7,178 bases of DNA from Bacteroidales bacterium (GTDB lineage: Bacteria > Bacteroidota > Bacteroidia > Bacteroidales > GCA-2748055). The stretch spans positions 1 to 7,178 of the forward strand of contig JAOZLK010000227.1 in NCBI GenBank assembly GCA_029934875.1, read 5' to 3'. Shown here piece after piece: positions 6,859 through 7,178 of the stretch. Under the pieces are notes generated by a model, which was not told the DNA's origin, made no database searches, and worked only from the letters and a program-made list of their open reading frames with translations. Position 1 is the stretch's first letter. Each line of letters starts with the position of its first letter. The position numbers and the translations under genes are program-made.

Positions 6859-7178
6859 ATGAAAAACAATCATCATTATTCGATAAGATTTATACTATTA
6901 TTCATTCTGCTTTCTATAAATATTCAGCTGCTAAAAGGAATAGACCTCTTTATATCCACCGAGGGTTCGGATAAAGGAAACGGTTCTATTGATCATCCAT
7001 TTGCAACACTTGAAAGAGCCACTCATGAGGTCCGGAAATATATCCGGAACGGCTTAATTGAAAATGTTGACGTTATACTGAGAGGTGGAACCTATACCTT
7101 GACAAGTACGCTGATACTTGGTTTGGAAGATAGCCCTGACGACCCATTCTCTGTGACCTACAGAAATTATGAAGATGA
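6859..7178 (+). CDS. Secreted right-handed beta-helix (GH141-like / pectate-lyase-fold) protein, N-terminal part only
   Basis: The ATG at 6859 opens 106 codons plus two bases with no stop before the right edge. It is the first ATG after an in-frame TAA at 6820-6822. Residues 1-27 look like a signal peptide (MKNNHHYSIR then FILLFILLSINIQLL); no lipobox cysteine is seen, so the product is likely periplasmic or secreted. The mature start DLFISTEGSDKGNG...HPFATLERA (29-54), then VDVILRGGTYTLTSTL (70-85), LEDS (89-92) and VTYRNYED (99-106), matches the opening of right-handed parallel beta-helix proteins, where 'S..GsD..nGt...PfaTLe.A' leads to 'v.lrgGtY.l..tl'. Such openings are found in GH141 enzymes and related beta-helix glycosidases or lyases. 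The catalytic part is outside the window, so family and substrate are not determined. It is divergent from the SusCD operon, which favours a role in the same glycan pathway. Confidence 0.8.
   Translation, partial: MKNNHHYSIRFILLFILLSINIQLLKGIDLFISTEGSDKGNGSIDHPFATLERATHEVRKYIRNGLIENVDVILRGGTYTLTSTLILGLEDSPDDPFSVTYRNYED

Noticed and set aside
6780..6974. 64-codon plus-strand open frame overlapping the start of the beta-helix gene
   Set aside because: It is in a different frame from the beta-helix gene, whose signal peptide and family motifs are clear; nothing supports this alternative frame.

Overview
The window looks like part of a polysaccharide- or glycan-utilisation locus (PUL) from a member of the Bacteroidota. 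The evidence is a SusC/RagA-type TonB-dependent receptor next to a SusD/RagB-type lipoprotein, Bacteroidota-style lipoboxes, no convincing Shine-Dalgarno sequences before most starts, and AT-rich gaps. I cannot assign a genus from the sequence alone; an environmental or gut Bacteroidales/Cytophagales-type organism is a reasonable guess.

Layout. On the minus strand, read from right to left, there is a tight three-gene run. A four-domain fasciclin-like lipoprotein (6490 to 4184) is followed after 7 nt by a SusC-like outer-membrane receptor (4176 to 907, probable TTG start). After 8 more nt comes a SusD-like lipoprotein (898 to 1) that runs off the left edge. The spacing indicates one transcript. 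At 6491-6858 there is a 368-nt divergent intergenic region. It holds an exact Bacteroides-type -7 element for the minus-strand operon, an imperfect hairpin or operator-like inverted repeat, and a tandem pair of 12-bp palindrome-like units (GCAAAGGATTGC and GCAAAGGTTTGC) that looks like a double operator. On the plus strand, the first 106 codons of a secreted protein start at 6859 and run off the right edge. They resemble the N-terminus of right-handed parallel beta-helix carbohydrate-active proteins (pectate-lyase-like fold, GH141-like).

How the parts may work together. In established SusCD biology, the SusD lipoprotein caps the SusC barrel and delivers oligosaccharide for TonB-driven import. 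Here the operon is led by a large multi-fasciclin lipoprotein, which I infer to be a surface-exposed accessory glycan-binding or adhesion component. The divergent beta-helix protein is a plausible secreted enzyme for the same substrate. The SusC protein has no N-terminal STN signalling domain, so FecI/FecR-type transenvelope control is not expected. The tandem palindromic repeat between the divergent genes is the best candidate for a shared regulatory site.

No tRNA, rRNA, CRISPR array, insertion sequence or attachment site was recognised. The most interesting items are the fasciclin-first gene order and the tandem operator-like repeat; neither is shown to be a new system.
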